64,000 nucleotides of DNA from JAUWKC01 sp035529895 (GCA_035529895.1 DATKVV010000010.1:1-64000); one strand, 5' to 3'; counted from the first letter of the stretch, positions 6,603 to 19,098 are shown. The notes: generated by a model from the letters alone, not told the origin. Numbers and translations: made by a program.

Positions 6603-9077
6603 ATGACCCAAAAAGGCAGCCGGAGAATTAGATATTTTGTTTTCATCGTTGTCCTCCTTGCCGGCGGCATGAACAGAACCTCGGCTTATACAATTATGGG
6701 AGATGTCAAATCATATGAAAAAGATGGTTATAACATCACCTTCAGTTGTGAAGCGGGCAAGGTAAGGTTGAGTTTCCTTAGAGACGACCTTGTAAGGGTG
6801 CACATGGCGCCGGCGGGCAGGGAGTTTCCGAAAGACACGCTGCACCCGACCGAAAACGGACCATACGCGGTGGTAACATACGACTGGGCCGGTGTGTCCT
6901 ATCTGATTTCGGAAGGATTTGACGCGGACCTCGAGGGTGTGGTTTATAACATTCGAGCCGGCAGGCTTCATGTAAAGGTCAGAAAACAACCGTTCAAACT
7001 GGCCTTCTGTGATGCCGAAGGAAATCTGCTGGTGATGGAGAAAGAAGGAATCGTCAACGCCGGGCTTGGCTATTCGGACTCGAAGGTTTACGAAACGATG
7101 GCGCTGGCCGACGACGAGCATTTCTTCGGTTTCGGCGCCCACAACCATCCTCTCGATATGCGAGGCGACAAGATTGTCTGCTCGACAAGCGAGCTGCAAA
7201 GCAAGGCCCGGACGGGCGGTTTTCCGGCGTCGTTCTTCATGAGCACCCGCGGCTACGGAATCTTTTTCAATAACCTCGACGATGATGTCACCTTCGAAAT
7301 GGGCACTGCCCCCGAAGAATACTCTTTCGAGGGGACCAGCGGGGGCCTTGAAGGCTGGGACATGGACTACTACCTGATTTACGGCCCCAAGTTTGAAGAC
7401 ATCCTGAAAAGATACACTGACATAGTCGGTAAGCCCATGCTGCCGGAAAAGTACTTCTTCGGTCACATCTTCATGGAGTGCTGCCAGTGGAACGCCGACG
7501 ACGTGGTCCACATCGCTCAGCGGTTTCGTGACGAAGACTGGCCCTGTGACGTTCTGATTATTGATTGCCAGGCCTACCAGGATGCAAAAGAGCAGCCCCC
7601 AAAGCCGGGTGATGGGGACAATAACGAGGCACGCAATCCCGCCGACAGGAAAGAACCACAATTCCAGAATTATGAGTGGGGCACTGCGTTCGGCGACACC
7701 GCCGCCATGTTCGAAACCATCAAGTCCCTGGGCTTCAAAACCATACTCAGTTCGGGCATCCAGGGCCCCCTGTATGACTGGCCCAACTACGACCCAACCG
7801 TTCCATGGAAAACCCGGAAGTTCGCCGACACATTCTGGCCCAGAAACGTCGACGGGCTCGACTCGTGGCGACAGGACAACTCCGAGCGGTACCCTGCCCA
7901 CACGAAGGTCGAGAAGTTTGCCAACGGTTACGAATCGCACAATCTGTTCGGGTCACTCTGGGCCAAGAACGTGGTCGAAAAAATGGAGGAGATGGGCTTG
8001 TACGGCCGGCCTGTTATCAGCCGGGGCGGCCCCGTCGGGGGGCATAGATACATTATCCCCTGGCCCGGCGACTTGAAGCACGGTCTTGAATTACTGAAGG
8101 TAGACCTCAACTGGCTGCGCAACGGCAGCCTTTCCGCTTATCCTTTTATTACGATGAATCTTGGCGGCTGGGGCTCCGGCCACGGTCTCGAAGAGCAGAA
8201 CCTCATCCGAAGAACCATCAACATAATTCCTTTGATTCCAATCTCACAGCTTGTCGGCTGGGGCAAGACGGGCGAGAATGCCATTCTGCCCTGGTTGATG
8301 ACACCAAAGCAGCAGGAATTGTTGCGTTATTATCTTAAGCTGCGTTACCGCCTGCACCCTTACGTTTATTCCAGCGCGATTGAAGCGCACCAGACAGGCA
8401 GGCCAATCCTGGCTTCCTTGGTCTTTGCCTACCAGGATGACCCCAATACATACAGCAAAGATTACCATTTTATGCTCGGCCGGCAAATCCTCGTCGTGCC
8501 TGTTCTGAAAATAACCGAAAAGTGGAACGCATATCTTCCAACGGGACGGTGGATTCACTACTGGACGGGCAAGCAGTACGACGGAGGTCAAACGGTTACC
8601 GTTGATGCGCCGCTTTACGGCAGGGACGGTCTTCCAATGTTCGTCAAAGCCGGGGCCATCATTCCTATGATGCCGCAGATGAATTATATCTATGAGAAAA
8701 CGCCCGACCCGATTACGCTCGACGTCTATCCGAATGGGGCCGGTCCCTCAAGCTATGTGATGTATGATTGTGAAAATGTAAAGGGTCCGGTTAAGGAAAC
8801 GAACTTCAAGTGTTCGGAAGATACGGGAAAGATAGAGGTCTCGATTAGCGCCTCAAACGTTGCGTACGAGTTGTGGGTCCACTGCGACCAGAGGCCCGCT
8901 TCGGTTGCCGTCGATTCAAAGCTGTTACCGGAGCTGACGGATAAGGGCGACTATGACGCGGAGAAGGCGGGCTGGTATTACGGGGCCGGCTGTTTCTCCG
9001 GTTCCGACAGCGTTAAGACAATCAATATCAAAATCTCAAAGGCCGCGCAATCCAGACTTATTCGGATAGAAAAGTAA
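6603..9077 (+). CDS. Secreted GH31 family glycoside hydrolase (copy 1)
   Basis: 824 residues with a signal peptide (about 1-28) cleaved before YTIMGDVKS. GH31 enzymes are alpha-glycosidases (glucosidases, xylosidases) or transglycosylases. An N-terminal beta-sandwich (about 30-260) containing GFGAHNHPLDMRG precedes the TIM barrel. The likely nucleophile is Asp425 in WRQDNSE and the acid/base Asp490 in WPGD, 65 residues apart as expected for the family. The usual DIGGF Asp is replaced: here it reads MNLGG. C-terminal beta domains include WIHYWTGKQYDGGQTVTVDA. AAGGAGAAAG lies just upstream of the ATG. A paralogue lies at 19178-21577; copy 1 carries an extra hydrophilic insert of roughly 30 residues (about 326-355, rich in D, N, P, K) after IIDCQAYQ. 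Substrate specificity cannot be assigned. Confidence 0.88.
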   Translation: MTQKGSRRIRYFVFIVVLLAGGMNRTSAYTIMGDVKSYEKDGYNITFSCEAGKVRLSFLRDDLVRVHMAPAGREFPKDTLHPTENGPYAVVTYDWAGVSYLISEGFDADLEGVVYNIRAGRLHVKVRKQPFKLAFCDAEGNLLVMEKEGIVNAGLGYSDSKVYETMALADDEHFFGFGAHNHPLDMRGDKIVCSTSELQSKARTGGFPASFFMSTRGYGIFFNNLDDDVTFEMGTAPEEYSFEGTSGGLEGWDMDYYLIYGPKFEDILKRYTDIVGKPMLPEKYFFGHIFMECCQWNADDVVHIAQRFRDEDWPCDVLIIDCQAYQDAKEQPPKPGDGDNNEARNPADRKEPQFQNYEWGTAFGDTAAMFETIKSLGFKTILSSGIQGPLYDWPNYDPTVPWKTRKFADTFWPRNVDGLDSWRQDNSERYPAHTKVEKFANGYESHNLFGSLWAKNVVEKMEEMGLYGRPVISRGGPVGGHRYIIPWPGDLKHGLELLKVDLNWLRNGSLSAYPFITMNLGGWGSGHGLEEQNLIRRTINIIPLIPISQLVGWGKTGENAILPWLMTPKQQELLRYYLKLRYRLHPYVYSSAIEAHQTGRPILASLVFAYQDDPNTYSKDYHFMLGRQILVVPVLKITEKWNAYLPTGRWIHYWTGKQYDGGQTVTVDAPLYGRDGLPMFVKAGAIIPMMPQMNYIYEKTPDPITLDVYPNGAGPSSYVMYDCENVKGPVKETNFKCSEDTGKIEVSISASNVAYELWVHCDQRPASVAVDSKLLPELTDKGDYDAEKAGWYYGAGCFSGSDSVKTINIKISKAAQSRLIRIEK

Positions 9078-9228
9078 CCGCCTGACAGACAAAGACTTGT
9101 GAATTTCCGGCATTATGCCCGCTGCCTGCGCGCCGGCAGCACGTATAGGCAGAGGTCAAAACCCGCCGCACCATCGGCAGCGCAGAGAATAGCCTGAGAA
9201 TGCACTATTTTTGATTGCTGAAACCCAG

Positions 9229-9274
9229 ACAATTGTCCTGTGCTTTTTTGCGAAAAAATATTGTGGACAGTTGT
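9229..9274. repeat. Inverted repeat upstream of dnaN
   Basis: ACAATTGTCC (9229-9238) and GGACAGTTGT (9265-9274) are complementary at nine of ten positions with a 26-bp spacer. The right arm overlaps the candidate dnaN promoter, so it could be a protein-binding operator. No good DnaA box (TTATNCACA) was found here; TTGTGGACA is only a weak match on the opposite strand. Confidence 0.35.
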
Positions 9275-9289
9275 TTTTTCGTGTAAACT
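9261..9289 (+). promoter_or_regulatory. Candidate dnaN promoter
   Basis: TTGTGG (9261-9266), 17-bp spacer, TAAACT (9284-9289). The match is moderate (three of six and four of six), but position and spacing fit the start codon at 9359. Confidence 0.35.
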
Positions 9290-9358
9290 ACAGCTTTATT
9301 CTGAAGTTCGGAGATTCGAAATTCTAACCGTTATGGTGCTCTATTGCAGGGGTTTATT

Positions 9359-10504
9359 ATGAAGGCAAATTTCCAAAGAGAGGCACTTGCCGAGGCGTTG
9401 GGCCTGCTGACAACGGTAGTGCCCAGTCGGACGCCGAAACCTATATTGCGCTGTGTGCAAATCACGGCCGCCCAGAACGACGTTCGAATTTGTGCAACGG
9501 ATTCGGAAGTCGGTATCAACTATCAGGTCTCCGGAGTGCAGGTTGAAGAGGCCGGACAGGTTGTTGTGCCGGCGGACCGGCTGGCTGCTATTGTCCGTGA
9601 GAGCACCGACGATGTGCTCTCGCTGGAAGCCGCCGAGGGGACCTGCGAAATAAAAGGAGCCGACAGCCACTTTACCATTTACGGCCAGGAGCCGGGCCAA
9701 TACCCCACGGTCCCCGACTTTGACGGAGAAGCCGACATAGAGGTTAACCTGGAGAATCTTCAGGCTGGCATCGGGCAATGTCTGTTTGCCACCGCCAAAG
9801 AGAGCACCCGCTACGCAATAAATGGTGTCTTGTGGGAAATAAAAGGCAAGAAGCTCTCGCTGGTTGCCACCGACGGCAGGAGATTGGCGCGCACAAGGCT
9901 CAACCTGACAAAGGAGCCGACCGGGCGCATCGGCACGGGCAAGGGGGATTCCAAAGCCGATAGCTCAGCCCTCACCTGCCAGATGATTGTACCGGCCAAG
10001 ACGATGGGTCTGCTGGAAAAAATCGGCGGCGGCAGCAAAGACACCGTTGCGGTCAAGCTCGTTGACAATCAGATATTGATTAGCTGCGCAAGCGTGGTCA
10101 TAAGCTCGAATCTCGTTGAAGGCAACTTTCCGAAATACGAGGACATAATTCCGACCGATTATGATAAGAAGCTGACGCTGCCGACCGAGGTGGTGTTGAG
10201 TGCGGTTCGCCGTTCCGCGTTGTTGACAAGTGAGGAATCCAGAGGCATTAAGCTGGCAATCGGAAAGGATAATATTGTGTTTTCCGGCAGGGCGCCGGAG
10301 ACGGGCGACGCACAGGTCAATATGCTCGTTGATTACAAAGGCGAGCCGATTGAGATTGGCTTTAGTCCGCAATTCTTGACGGATGTGCTGCGGGTCATCA
10401 AAACGCCGCAGTTCGAATTGGAGCTGGGCCAGTCGGACAGGCCGGGCCTGATAAAAAGCGGAACGAATTTCCTCTATGTCCTGATGCCGATAAACCTCGG
10501 TTAG
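9359..10504 (+). CDS. dnaN: DNA polymerase III subunit beta (sliding clamp)
   Basis: 381 residues. DnaN forms the ring that tethers DNA polymerase III to DNA. The start at 9359 (MKANFQREALAEALGLLTTV) is chosen over a TTG at 9344 because the family begins at this point and GGGG lies 8 nt upstream. Conserved clamp features include SRTPKPILRCVQITA near the N-terminus, RYAINGVLWEIKGKKLSLVA-TDGRRLA at the second domain and the C-terminal YVLMPINL, which matches the M-P-x-R/N end of clamps. It is followed by a DUF721 gene and gyrB, the usual replication-gene cluster, but dnaA and recF are not adjacent. Confidence 0.96.
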   Translation: MKANFQREALAEALGLLTTVVPSRTPKPILRCVQITAAQNDVRICATDSEVGINYQVSGVQVEEAGQVVVPADRLAAIVRESTDDVLSLEAAEGTCEIKGADSHFTIYGQEPGQYPTVPDFDGEADIEVNLENLQAGIGQCLFATAKESTRYAINGVLWEIKGKKLSLVATDGRRLARTRLNLTKEPTGRIGTGKGDSKADSSALTCQMIVPAKTMGLLEKIGGGSKDTVAVKLVDNQILISCASVVISSNLVEGNFPKYEDIIPTDYDKKLTLPTEVVLSAVRRSALLTSEESRGIKLAIGKDNIVFSGRAPETGDAQVNMLVDYKGEPIEIGFSPQFLTDVLRVIKTPQFELELGQSDRPGLIKSGTNFLYVLMPINLG

Positions 10505-10557
10505 TCTGCGTAAGGGCTGGGATACGGAACAACGGAATACCGGATAAGAGGTATGTC

Positions 10558-13390
<2,833 letters not shown>

Positions 13391-13517
13391 GGCGTTCGCT
13401 GCTTCAAAAGCACAGAGGAGGCCCCACAGAATCAGGCCGGGCCTATCGAATCGTGGCAATGTTCGGTTTGTAATCAGCTCATTTCTTCTCCCGCTGTTTT
13501 CGGCCGATTCTAACGTG

Positions 13518-15299
13518 TTATTCGGTCTGGTTCTGTTCTGTGATGAACCAGATGTCTTTCTCACACTGACCATATTCGAACTGCAGCGAGGTCTGCCGGG
13601 TAAGGTTCCGCAGAACTGAGTCCAGAATTGCCTGCTTCTCTTCTGCGCTTTTGACATTGGCTATCGCTAAATCGTACGACACAGAATTGAAATAGCCCAC
13701 AGTAATGTCGGAAAGGTTGTCTGTTTCAAAAACGACCGGCCGATCGAAAGCGCCGCCCACCATTTCGGTCATTTTGGCGACACTGCAAGTGCCCCCACCG
13801 GCGATGGGTTCCGGGCCGCTGAAATCTTTCCAGGAATCGGGATAAACATAGATATTATCCGGGTGTTCGACCCCCTCCAAGGGCACGTGCTTGTATTGGC
13901 CGCGCACGATTATCGCGTCGCGGTTCACTTTGCGCTTCTCGAATCTTATTTTTCGGCCCAATCCATGCTCCAAGATCTTCTCAAGAGCACTGAGTTTGTC
14001 CTCCATCGGTGCGTTCTTACGCTCAATCCAGTCACCGCCCAGCTTGAGCGGGCTAAGCTTCTGAGGTTCATCATTGTATTCGTAGCGCTCGAGGCCGATG
14101 GACATCAACACAGAGCCGAGTGAGCACTCATGCATAGCGAGCGCCCACCAGTACAACTTGCCATCCCAACGGAAGAAGAGGTAACCCGGTGGTGGAGGGT
14201 TGTTGGTTGATGAGTAGTAATGTAATTCCTGAGTGGCATAAATCTGTCGTTCAGGAATAAAAGGGGCACGCACCCAGCGAAGGACCTCGCCATCATTGAG
14301 CGAATACAGCCGGTCAAACCGTTCGCGCCAGCCGGGTGTCGGCAGAGGCGGCCCGTCAGTACGCACAGGTCTCAATTGTCCGTGCAGCATAGTGACACTG
14401 TTTGCCTCGACAACATTGCCATGGGCCTCTACGCGGACTATCCCGTCTGACAGTTCAGCATAAGCTCGACGACCATGAAAAGGGCTGTGCAATTCAAGTC
14501 GACCACTATCGACAGTTACATATACAGCACCATCTATTCCATCAAGCAACTCATTGATCTTGGCCAACCGCGCCCTGAGTTGATTTGCGTCTTCAGGTAT
14601 GTCCGGGATCGGTTGGGCCAGTTTCTCTTCCAAGTCAACACGCTCCTCGCGCAGTCTACGAAATTCCGTCTGACGCTTTTGCCAATCCTCGCTGTCGCCT
14701 TCAATATCATGGGTTATACGAATCTTTGTGGCGGCCTGAATACTTTCGTCCGTGTGCACCAGCAACGTGCTTCCATCCACTTCAAGCCAGTCCGCTCCTT
14801 TGGCCGAACGAAGCAGAAGCCTGCCCTCTTTGCCCTCGATAATTAGATTTCCGGCAGCGTGCATCGACAACGCCTGAAGGGCCGGCAGGTCGCCCATTTT
14901 TGCAAGAAAGTTGGCAGCCACGAGCTTGCTTTCGAATCGCCCCTCGGCGAGTATTGACGCCAAACCTGCAACATCACCGGAGGCGGCCATCTGCCTGATC
15001 TTAATCATTTCGGCATACACACTTTCCTGGCCTTGTCCCACAGCAGACCTGCCAGCAGGACGAAGAAATATTCTGGCCGCCACCCCAAATCCGATGAGCA
15101 CCACCGCCGCCGCGGCCAATCTTGTGAGCCTGCTTTCCATTATGTATTTCCAGAAATTCGGCTGAGCCGAATGTGGTTCTTGTTTCGCCGATTGCTGCAT
15201 TGCTCCCAAGATATCCTTAACAGTCCGCTCATCAATATCGGCGCTGGTTGTATCACGCAGCTCCTTAATGAGCTTTTTCGCATTCCAGCCAGTCTTCAT
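13518..15299 (-). CDS. Membrane-anchored ECF partner (putative anti-sigma), module 1
   Basis: 593 residues. A short cytoplasmic N-terminus (about 1-52; D-E-R-T-V-K-D-I-L) is followed by one transmembrane helix preceded by SRLTRLAAAAVVLIGFGVAA (about 56-76). Next comes a short segment, GDVAGLASILAEGRFESKLV, that resembles one in the module 3 partner at 24843-28298. The rest is a large extracytoplasmic region of unknown fold containing a possible coiled coil (about 200-240). There is no zinc-finger anti-sigma motif. The start overlaps the sigma stop as ATGA, implying coupled translation and a partnership. The anti-sigma role is inferred only from this arrangement. Confidence 0.6.
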   Translation of the reverse strand: MKTGWNAKKLIKELRDTTSADIDERTVKDILGAMQQSAKQEPHSAQPNFWKYIMESRLTRLAAAAVVLIGFGVAARIFLRPAGRSAVGQGQESVYAEMIKIRQMAASGDVAGLASILAEGRFESKLVAANFLAKMGDLPALQALSMHAAGNLIIEGKEGRLLLRSAKGADWLEVDGSTLLVHTDESIQAATKIRITHDIEGDSEDWQKRQTEFRRLREERVDLEEKLAQPIPDIPEDANQLRARLAKINELLDGIDGAVYVTVDSGRLELHSPFHGRRAYAELSDGIVRVEAHGNVVEANSVTMLHGQLRPVRTDGPPLPTPGWRERFDRLYSLNDGEVLRWVRAPFIPERQIYATQELHYYSSTNNPPPPGYLFFRWDGKLYWWALAMHECSLGSVLMSIGLERYEYNDEPQKLSPLKLGGDWIERKNAPMEDKLSALEKILEHGLGRKIRFEKRKVNRDAIIVRGQYKHVPLEGVEHPDNIYVYPDSWKDFSGPEPIAGGGTCSVAKMTEMVGGAFDRPVVFETDNLSDITVGYFNSVSYDLAIANVKSAEEKQAILDSVLRNLTRQTSLQFEYGQCEKDIWFITEQNQTE

Positions 15300-15838
15300 T
15301 TTGTCACCTCGCTATTTAGCATCGACCGCAATTTATCCAGCCCGTACCGATACCTCGCCTGAACGGTCCCGGTCGAAACATCCTGCAGCCGCGCTATCTC
15401 TCTGAATTTCATCCCGCCTTTAAGATGCAGCACCACCGCCTCCCGCTGCTCGTATGGCAATTGACTCATAGCCTCCCTCAACCGCGTCAACTCCTCTCTT
15501 TCTATCGCTTGTTGTTGGGGATTGGTCGAATTTGATTCAATTTCCGCCGCCGAATCAAGATTCTTGGTCTGTTGCTTCCTGGCCCGTATGCGGTCTCGCG
15601 CCAGATTGCCGACGCACGTTGCCAGGTAGCCTCGCAAACTTCCTGTTAGCGTGAAGCTTTCCACCGAACCGGCAAATGAGATAAATACATCGTGGACCGC
15701 ATCCTCGGCTGCCGGCCTGTCACCCAAAAGGGCCCTCGCCAGCGTCAGCAGATAATCCTTGTACTTCTCATAGATTCGGCACATAGCGTCTCCGCTGCCC
15801 TGTTTACATCTGCGAACAAGTAACCTGTCTTCCAGCAT
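15296..15838 (-). CDS. ECF RNA polymerase sigma factor, module 1
   Basis: 180 residues. It has sigma region 2 (about 20-85: YEKYKDYLLTLARALLGDRP, AAEDAVHDVFISFA, LRGYLATCVGNLARDRIR) and region 4.2 (about 120-175: LPYEQREAVVLHLKGGMKFR, EIARLQDVSTGTVQARYRYG). The pattern GMKFREIA-x-x-Q-x-V-x-x-x-T-x-QARYRYGLDKLR is shared almost exactly with the sigma factor at 28295-28852, so these two are close paralogues. It overlaps the downstream membrane partner by ATGA. The promoter upstream is not clear. Confidence 0.92.
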   Translation of the reverse strand: MLEDRLLVRRCKQGSGDAMCRIYEKYKDYLLTLARALLGDRPAAEDAVHDVFISFAGSVESFTLTGSLRGYLATCVGNLARDRIRARKQQTKNLDSAAEIESNSTNPQQQAIEREELTRLREAMSQLPYEQREAVVLHLKGGMKFREIARLQDVSTGTVQARYRYGLDKLRSMLNSEVTK

Positions 15839-15983
15839 TCAGCGTCCGCCCAATCAGCCTCGAAATCGACCTCGTTCCAAATATACAACGAATGACCCGC
15901 CCATTTTAATATAAATCAAAACATATTCTTTTCTATATTCACCACCGGCCCGCCAAATTCCTCTATGCCTCACAAACACGCAT

Positions 15984-16009
15984 AAAAAAACCGGGCCAAA
16001 AAAGCCCGG
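15984..16009 (-). terminator. Intrinsic terminator after the 16-19 kb operon
   Basis: On the minus strand CCGGGC-TTTTTTG-GCCCGG is followed by a run of seven T (15990-15984). The stem is 6 bp and GC-only. It lies 28 bp past the stop of the lipoprotein at 16037 and would end transcription of the sigma/anti-sigma/lipoprotein operon before the module 1 sigma gene. Confidence 0.8.
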
Positions 16010-16036
16010 CTGAAGCTGTTATGAGCATCGAATCTG

Positions 16037-16696
16037 TTATTCTGCTAATCCCTTTTCAAGCTCAGCCAACCTCTCGCCGCTAATGTTGCCCCCGCTGAGG
16101 TCTCCGAAAATCACTCTGTACTCATCCTTCGAAAGCTTCCACCGCATCAGCACCTTGCCGCTATCCCCGAAAGTCACCTCGTCCCCGTAGTATGTCACAT
16201 CCTTTTTCTCCCTTGCCAGTTTCTCATAGTAGGCGGCAGCAAAGAAAATATCCCGAGCCCTCTTTTTTTGTTCCTCTTTTGGAATTCCGCTCCAATTCGC
16301 TCCGAGGCCGCTTGTCTCTTTTATCGCCGTTTTTGCGTCAAGTCGGCTCGGATACCGTCCGTTGGAAATTTCGGCAAAAACATGGAGGCCTTTTACAAGG
16401 TCGTTCTCATTCAAGCTAAGCATTCTCGATATAATGTTTCGCTCATCGGAGGAAAATTTCTTCCCGCTCATTTTGATTGCCAGGTCCAACACCTTTTCTT
16501 TTTCCTGGTCGTCTGTGGTTTCCGCCCTCGAATCGGCTTGTGCATTAGGCGGCGCATTAGCCTCGTTTTCGCGCGCCTCAGGCAAAGCGGCGTCCCGGGC
16601 AGGGTCGGACCGGCAACCTAAAAAACTGCACCCAGCCAAAATCGCCAACAGAACCGCCCGTTTCTTCAGAATACTTCCGGGGGCCACGACAATCAT
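16037..16696 (-). CDS. Lipoprotein in the module 2 sigma operon
   Basis: 219 residues. The N-terminus has a hydrophobic segment (AVLLAILAGCSFLG) ending in a lipobox Cys (about residue 28). A low-complexity Ala/Glu/Asn-rich linker (about 30-65) follows. The rest is an alpha-helical domain with KKFSSDERNIISRMLSLNEN that is not recognised. The start overlaps the stop of the anti-sigma gene as ATGA (16696-16693), so it is the third translationally coupled gene of the operon and ends at an intrinsic terminator. It may be an outer-face accessory to the sensor; this is inference from operon structure. Confidence 0.7.
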   Translation of the reverse strand: MIVVAPGSILKKRAVLLAILAGCSFLGCRSDPARDAALPEARENEANAPPNAQADSRAETTDDQEKEKVLDLAIKMSGKKFSSDERNIISRMLSLNENDLVKGLHVFAEISNGRYPSRLDAKTAIKETSGLGANWSGIPKEEQKKRARDIFFAAAYYEKLAREKKDVTYYGDEVTFGDSGKVLMRWKLSKDEYRVIFGDLSGGNISGERLAELEKGLAE

Positions 16697-18423
16697 TCCT
16701 CCGCGTATTCCCTCGCGGCAACGAGGCTGTCAATCAGACTATGCAGTTCTTCTTCGGTCAGAGGGCCGTTGACAGCCAGGGCCGGGAAGGTGCCCGCCGG
16801 CGATTCGAGCACATAACCAATACGGTCGTCAGCCGGCGGGTCCTTGATGCAGGCCCGGGCGCTAGAAAGCAGAATTTCGGAGTACCACTTGTCAGGGCCG
16901 CCTCCCCACACCTTAAAGCCGTTGGGTGAAGTATAAACCGGTTGTCCCTGCTGTCCCTGTTTTGCAAAATTGCCGAGCATCTTATTGTAACTGTGTGATT
17001 GGACCATAACCACATGCCGGCCGTCGTCGGCCCGATAGGCGATGAAAAACATTCGATAGCCCGGGCTGGGGGGGTCCAGGCAGTCGACAATCTCCCGATG
17101 ACCTGCCCAGGGCGGATTCTTGGCGAAAATGTAGGTTTCAAACTTGGCTTTCTCGACCATGTGCTCCACAGACACATTAGGAATTACCATGTCAGCCTTG
17201 ACCACCGGCTTGGGAGCTTCCTGCTCGGCAGTAAGTTTTTCCGGGAATTCGTCGAGACTCCACGACACACCCGCAGTGCCCACGGTTTCACACAAGACTC
17301 TTCGGATCAAGAGCTGGGGCTTGCCGGCAATTATGAATTCCATCTCTGCAATCGTGCTGTCATCCTTGCGAACCTTGAAGAGCCAATAGGCCGTGAGCTC
17401 TCCGCCCAAGTTCGTAAAGCCCGCCTTGGCGATACGAACGGCAGTACCGTCGGCAAGATTGCCTTCCCAAATTTCCCGTATCGGAGCGCCGGATTCTTCG
17501 TCAATGGTACTTGGCAGGCCCGCTGTGATGCCAAGAAACTCGGCGGGGTTTTGCGGAGCAGTGAAGTCATCGGCCGCCTGCTCTTTAATCAGCCGGCAAG
17601 TTCCGTCCGGGCCCGCCTCTGAGGCGTACACGAATTGACCGTCGTATGAATTAGCAAAGAACATTTCCTCGTCAAGCTTGAGAACTCTGGCGAAATTTCC
17701 GGTCGCCGAATCATACCAGGACTCATCAACGATAGTGTAAGGCTGACTATCCGCCGCAGGAAGCTGGAGCTGGTTAAAGCGGAACCGGCCGCTGGCCTGT
17801 ACCGAGCACATCGGCAGCCAGTTATATTCCAAAAATGAATTTAGCTTATCGGCCTTTTCTTGCAGGTCGGATTTGTACTGACGGCTGATGGTCTTATCTG
17901 TGGAAGTCGCATAAACAACGATTTCATTGACTATATGCGTAATGCCTTCCTGGTAGAATAGTTTCGCTTCTGCTGCGCGGGCTTGACTAATCAAACTGAA
18001 ATATGTCAGCGATTTGGTGCCGGCGCCCCTCTCATTCCTGTGCCAGCCATATACCAAAACGGCAGCTATAACCACTGCCGCGGCGGCCAGCTTCGTTAGT
18101 TTGCTTCTCATAATCGTTCTCCAAATAAAGCTGATATCTCTTGCTTTTCTTTGCTCCCTGACTTTGTCTGCGGCCCTTACGTCTTGTCTGCCAAACTGGT
18201 CCACAAGATTGTGTTGTATGGTTTGGCTTCTATCTGAAATTGCCTCGAATGCTGCGCGGATTGATTCTTCCTCGTCCGTCAAAGCCTGATACAGCAACCG
18301 ACAGCTCTCACACGCGGCAATATGTTCTCTCAGTGTGTCCGCATCCTGCGGCTCTATCTCGCCCAGCACGAGCGCGGCAATCGCTTCCCGGCGATTCTGA
18401 CAGTCGTTTTTTTGATTATTCAT
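16693..18423 (-). CDS. Zinc-finger anti-sigma factor with large outer domain, module 2
   Basis: 576 residues from the chosen start. The N-terminus carries a ZAS-type anti-sigma motif, LREHIAACESCRLLYQAL (His-x3-Cys-x2-Cys, about 30-50). After about 60 residues comes a single transmembrane helix led by RSKLTKLAAAAVVIAAVLVY. The roughly 450-residue extracytoplasmic part is not recognised; it has a MucB/RseB-like layout in general terms (YTIVDESWYDSATGNFARVL and NSYDGQFVYA), but this is only a resemblance. The start at 18423 overlaps the sigma stop as ATGA; an ATG two codons upstream (18429) and a longer open frame to 18528 are less likely. It should hold the module 2 sigma factor inactive at the membrane until signalled. 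Confidence 0.8.
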   Translation of the reverse strand: MNNQKNDCQNRREAIAALVLGEIEPQDADTLREHIAACESCRLLYQALTDEEESIRAAFEAISDRSQTIQHNLVDQFGRQDVRAADKVREQRKARDISFIWRTIMRSKLTKLAAAAVVIAAVLVYGWHRNERGAGTKSLTYFSLISQARAAEAKLFYQEGITHIVNEIVVYATSTDKTISRQYKSDLQEKADKLNSFLEYNWLPMCSVQASGRFRFNQLQLPAADSQPYTIVDESWYDSATGNFARVLKLDEEMFFANSYDGQFVYASEAGPDGTCRLIKEQAADDFTAPQNPAEFLGITAGLPSTIDEESGAPIREIWEGNLADGTAVRIAKAGFTNLGGELTAYWLFKVRKDDSTIAEMEFIIAGKPQLLIRRVLCETVGTAGVSWSLDEFPEKLTAEQEAPKPVVKADMVIPNVSVEHMVEKAKFETYIFAKNPPWAGHREIVDCLDPPSPGYRMFFIAYRADDGRHVVMVQSHSYNKMLGNFAKQGQQGQPVYTSPNGFKVWGGGPDKWYSEILLSSARACIKDPPADDRIGYVLESPAGTFPALAVNGPLTEEELHSLIDSLVAAREYAEE

Positions 18424-18947
18424 AGGCATTCCCCCGACAATATCTGGTGCAGCCGGAGCCTCGCGCGGACCAGCCGGCTGCGCACAGCGTCTTCGCTGAT
18501 TCCCAGCGTCCGGGCCACACTCGCACACTTGCGGCCGTCAAGGTAATAAAGAGTAATCGGCTCGCGGTAACCTTCCGGCAGCCTGGATATGGCCTTATGA
18601 AGGCGGCTGATATGCTCATCGGCCGGGTCCGACGGCGCCGGCAAATCATCCGGCACAGGCTCGCTGCTCGAATGCTGCCGATAATAATCAACGCACATCC
18701 GGCGGGCAATCTTAAGCAGCCAGGAGCGGGCGCGAGTTTCGTCCCTCAAGGTCTTGAGTTTCGTAATTGCCTTTAAGAAAACCTCTTGCATGATATCCTC
18801 GCCATCGTGAAAGTTCTTCGTATGGGCTATACACAGCCCCAGCACCGCTGCTGAGTACTTACGTATCAGCATCTCCGGCGTCAAGCTCGCTCGCCGCTCG
18901 CCCGCATTCACGGCTTCAACGCTTTTCTGCTGCCCGGCTTGCGTCAA
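18420..18947 (-). CDS. ECF RNA polymerase sigma factor, module 2
   Basis: 175 residues from a TTG start at 18947. That start is chosen because AAGGAGACG lies 7 nt upstream and the longer frame (to 19067) has no ribosome-binding site. Region 2 contains HDGEDIMQEVFLKAITKLKT and ARSWLLKIARRMCVDYYRQH. Region 4 contains LPEGYREPITLYYLDGRKCA and SEDAVRSRLVRARLRLHQIL. It is more divergent than the module 1 and 3 pair. A GGAAA-N15-GTC arrangement upstream (19016-18994, minus) could be an ECF-type autoregulated promoter; this is weak. Confidence 0.9.
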   Translation of the reverse strand: MTQAGQQKSVEAVNAGERRASLTPEMLIRKYSAAVLGLCIAHTKNFHDGEDIMQEVFLKAITKLKTLRDETRARSWLLKIARRMCVDYYRQHSSSEPVPDDLPAPSDPADEHISRLHKAISRLPEGYREPITLYYLDGRKCASVARTLGISEDAVRSRLVRARLRLHQILSGECL

Positions 18948-19070
18948 TGAACGTCTCCTTTCACCAACAATGACGGAAATAATGAAAAATTGTGACAGAA
19001 TACCGCAGGAATTTCCAAAAAATTTTCCCGCCTGAGCATTCCTTAACAGCCGGAGGCGCAAAACCAATCC

Positions 19071-19098
19071 TTGACTGAATCGCCGGAGACGTTAAAAT
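19071..19098 (+). promoter_or_regulatory. Sigma-70 promoter for GH31 copy 2
   Basis: TTGACT (19071-19076), 16-bp spacer, TAAAAT (19093-19098): five of six at both hexamers. Transcription would begin near 19104 and run through the GTCCGAC repeat cluster before the ATG at 19178. Confidence 0.6.

Noticed and set aside
6711..7940. Open frame of 409 codons on the minus strand inside GH31 copy 1
   Set aside because: It is antisense to a well-supported enzyme, has no ribosome-binding site or domain, and reflects codon bias of the true gene.
9078..9358. Chromosomal origin with DnaA boxes
   Set aside because: No close TTATNCACA match or AT-rich repeat cluster was found; only one weak match exists.
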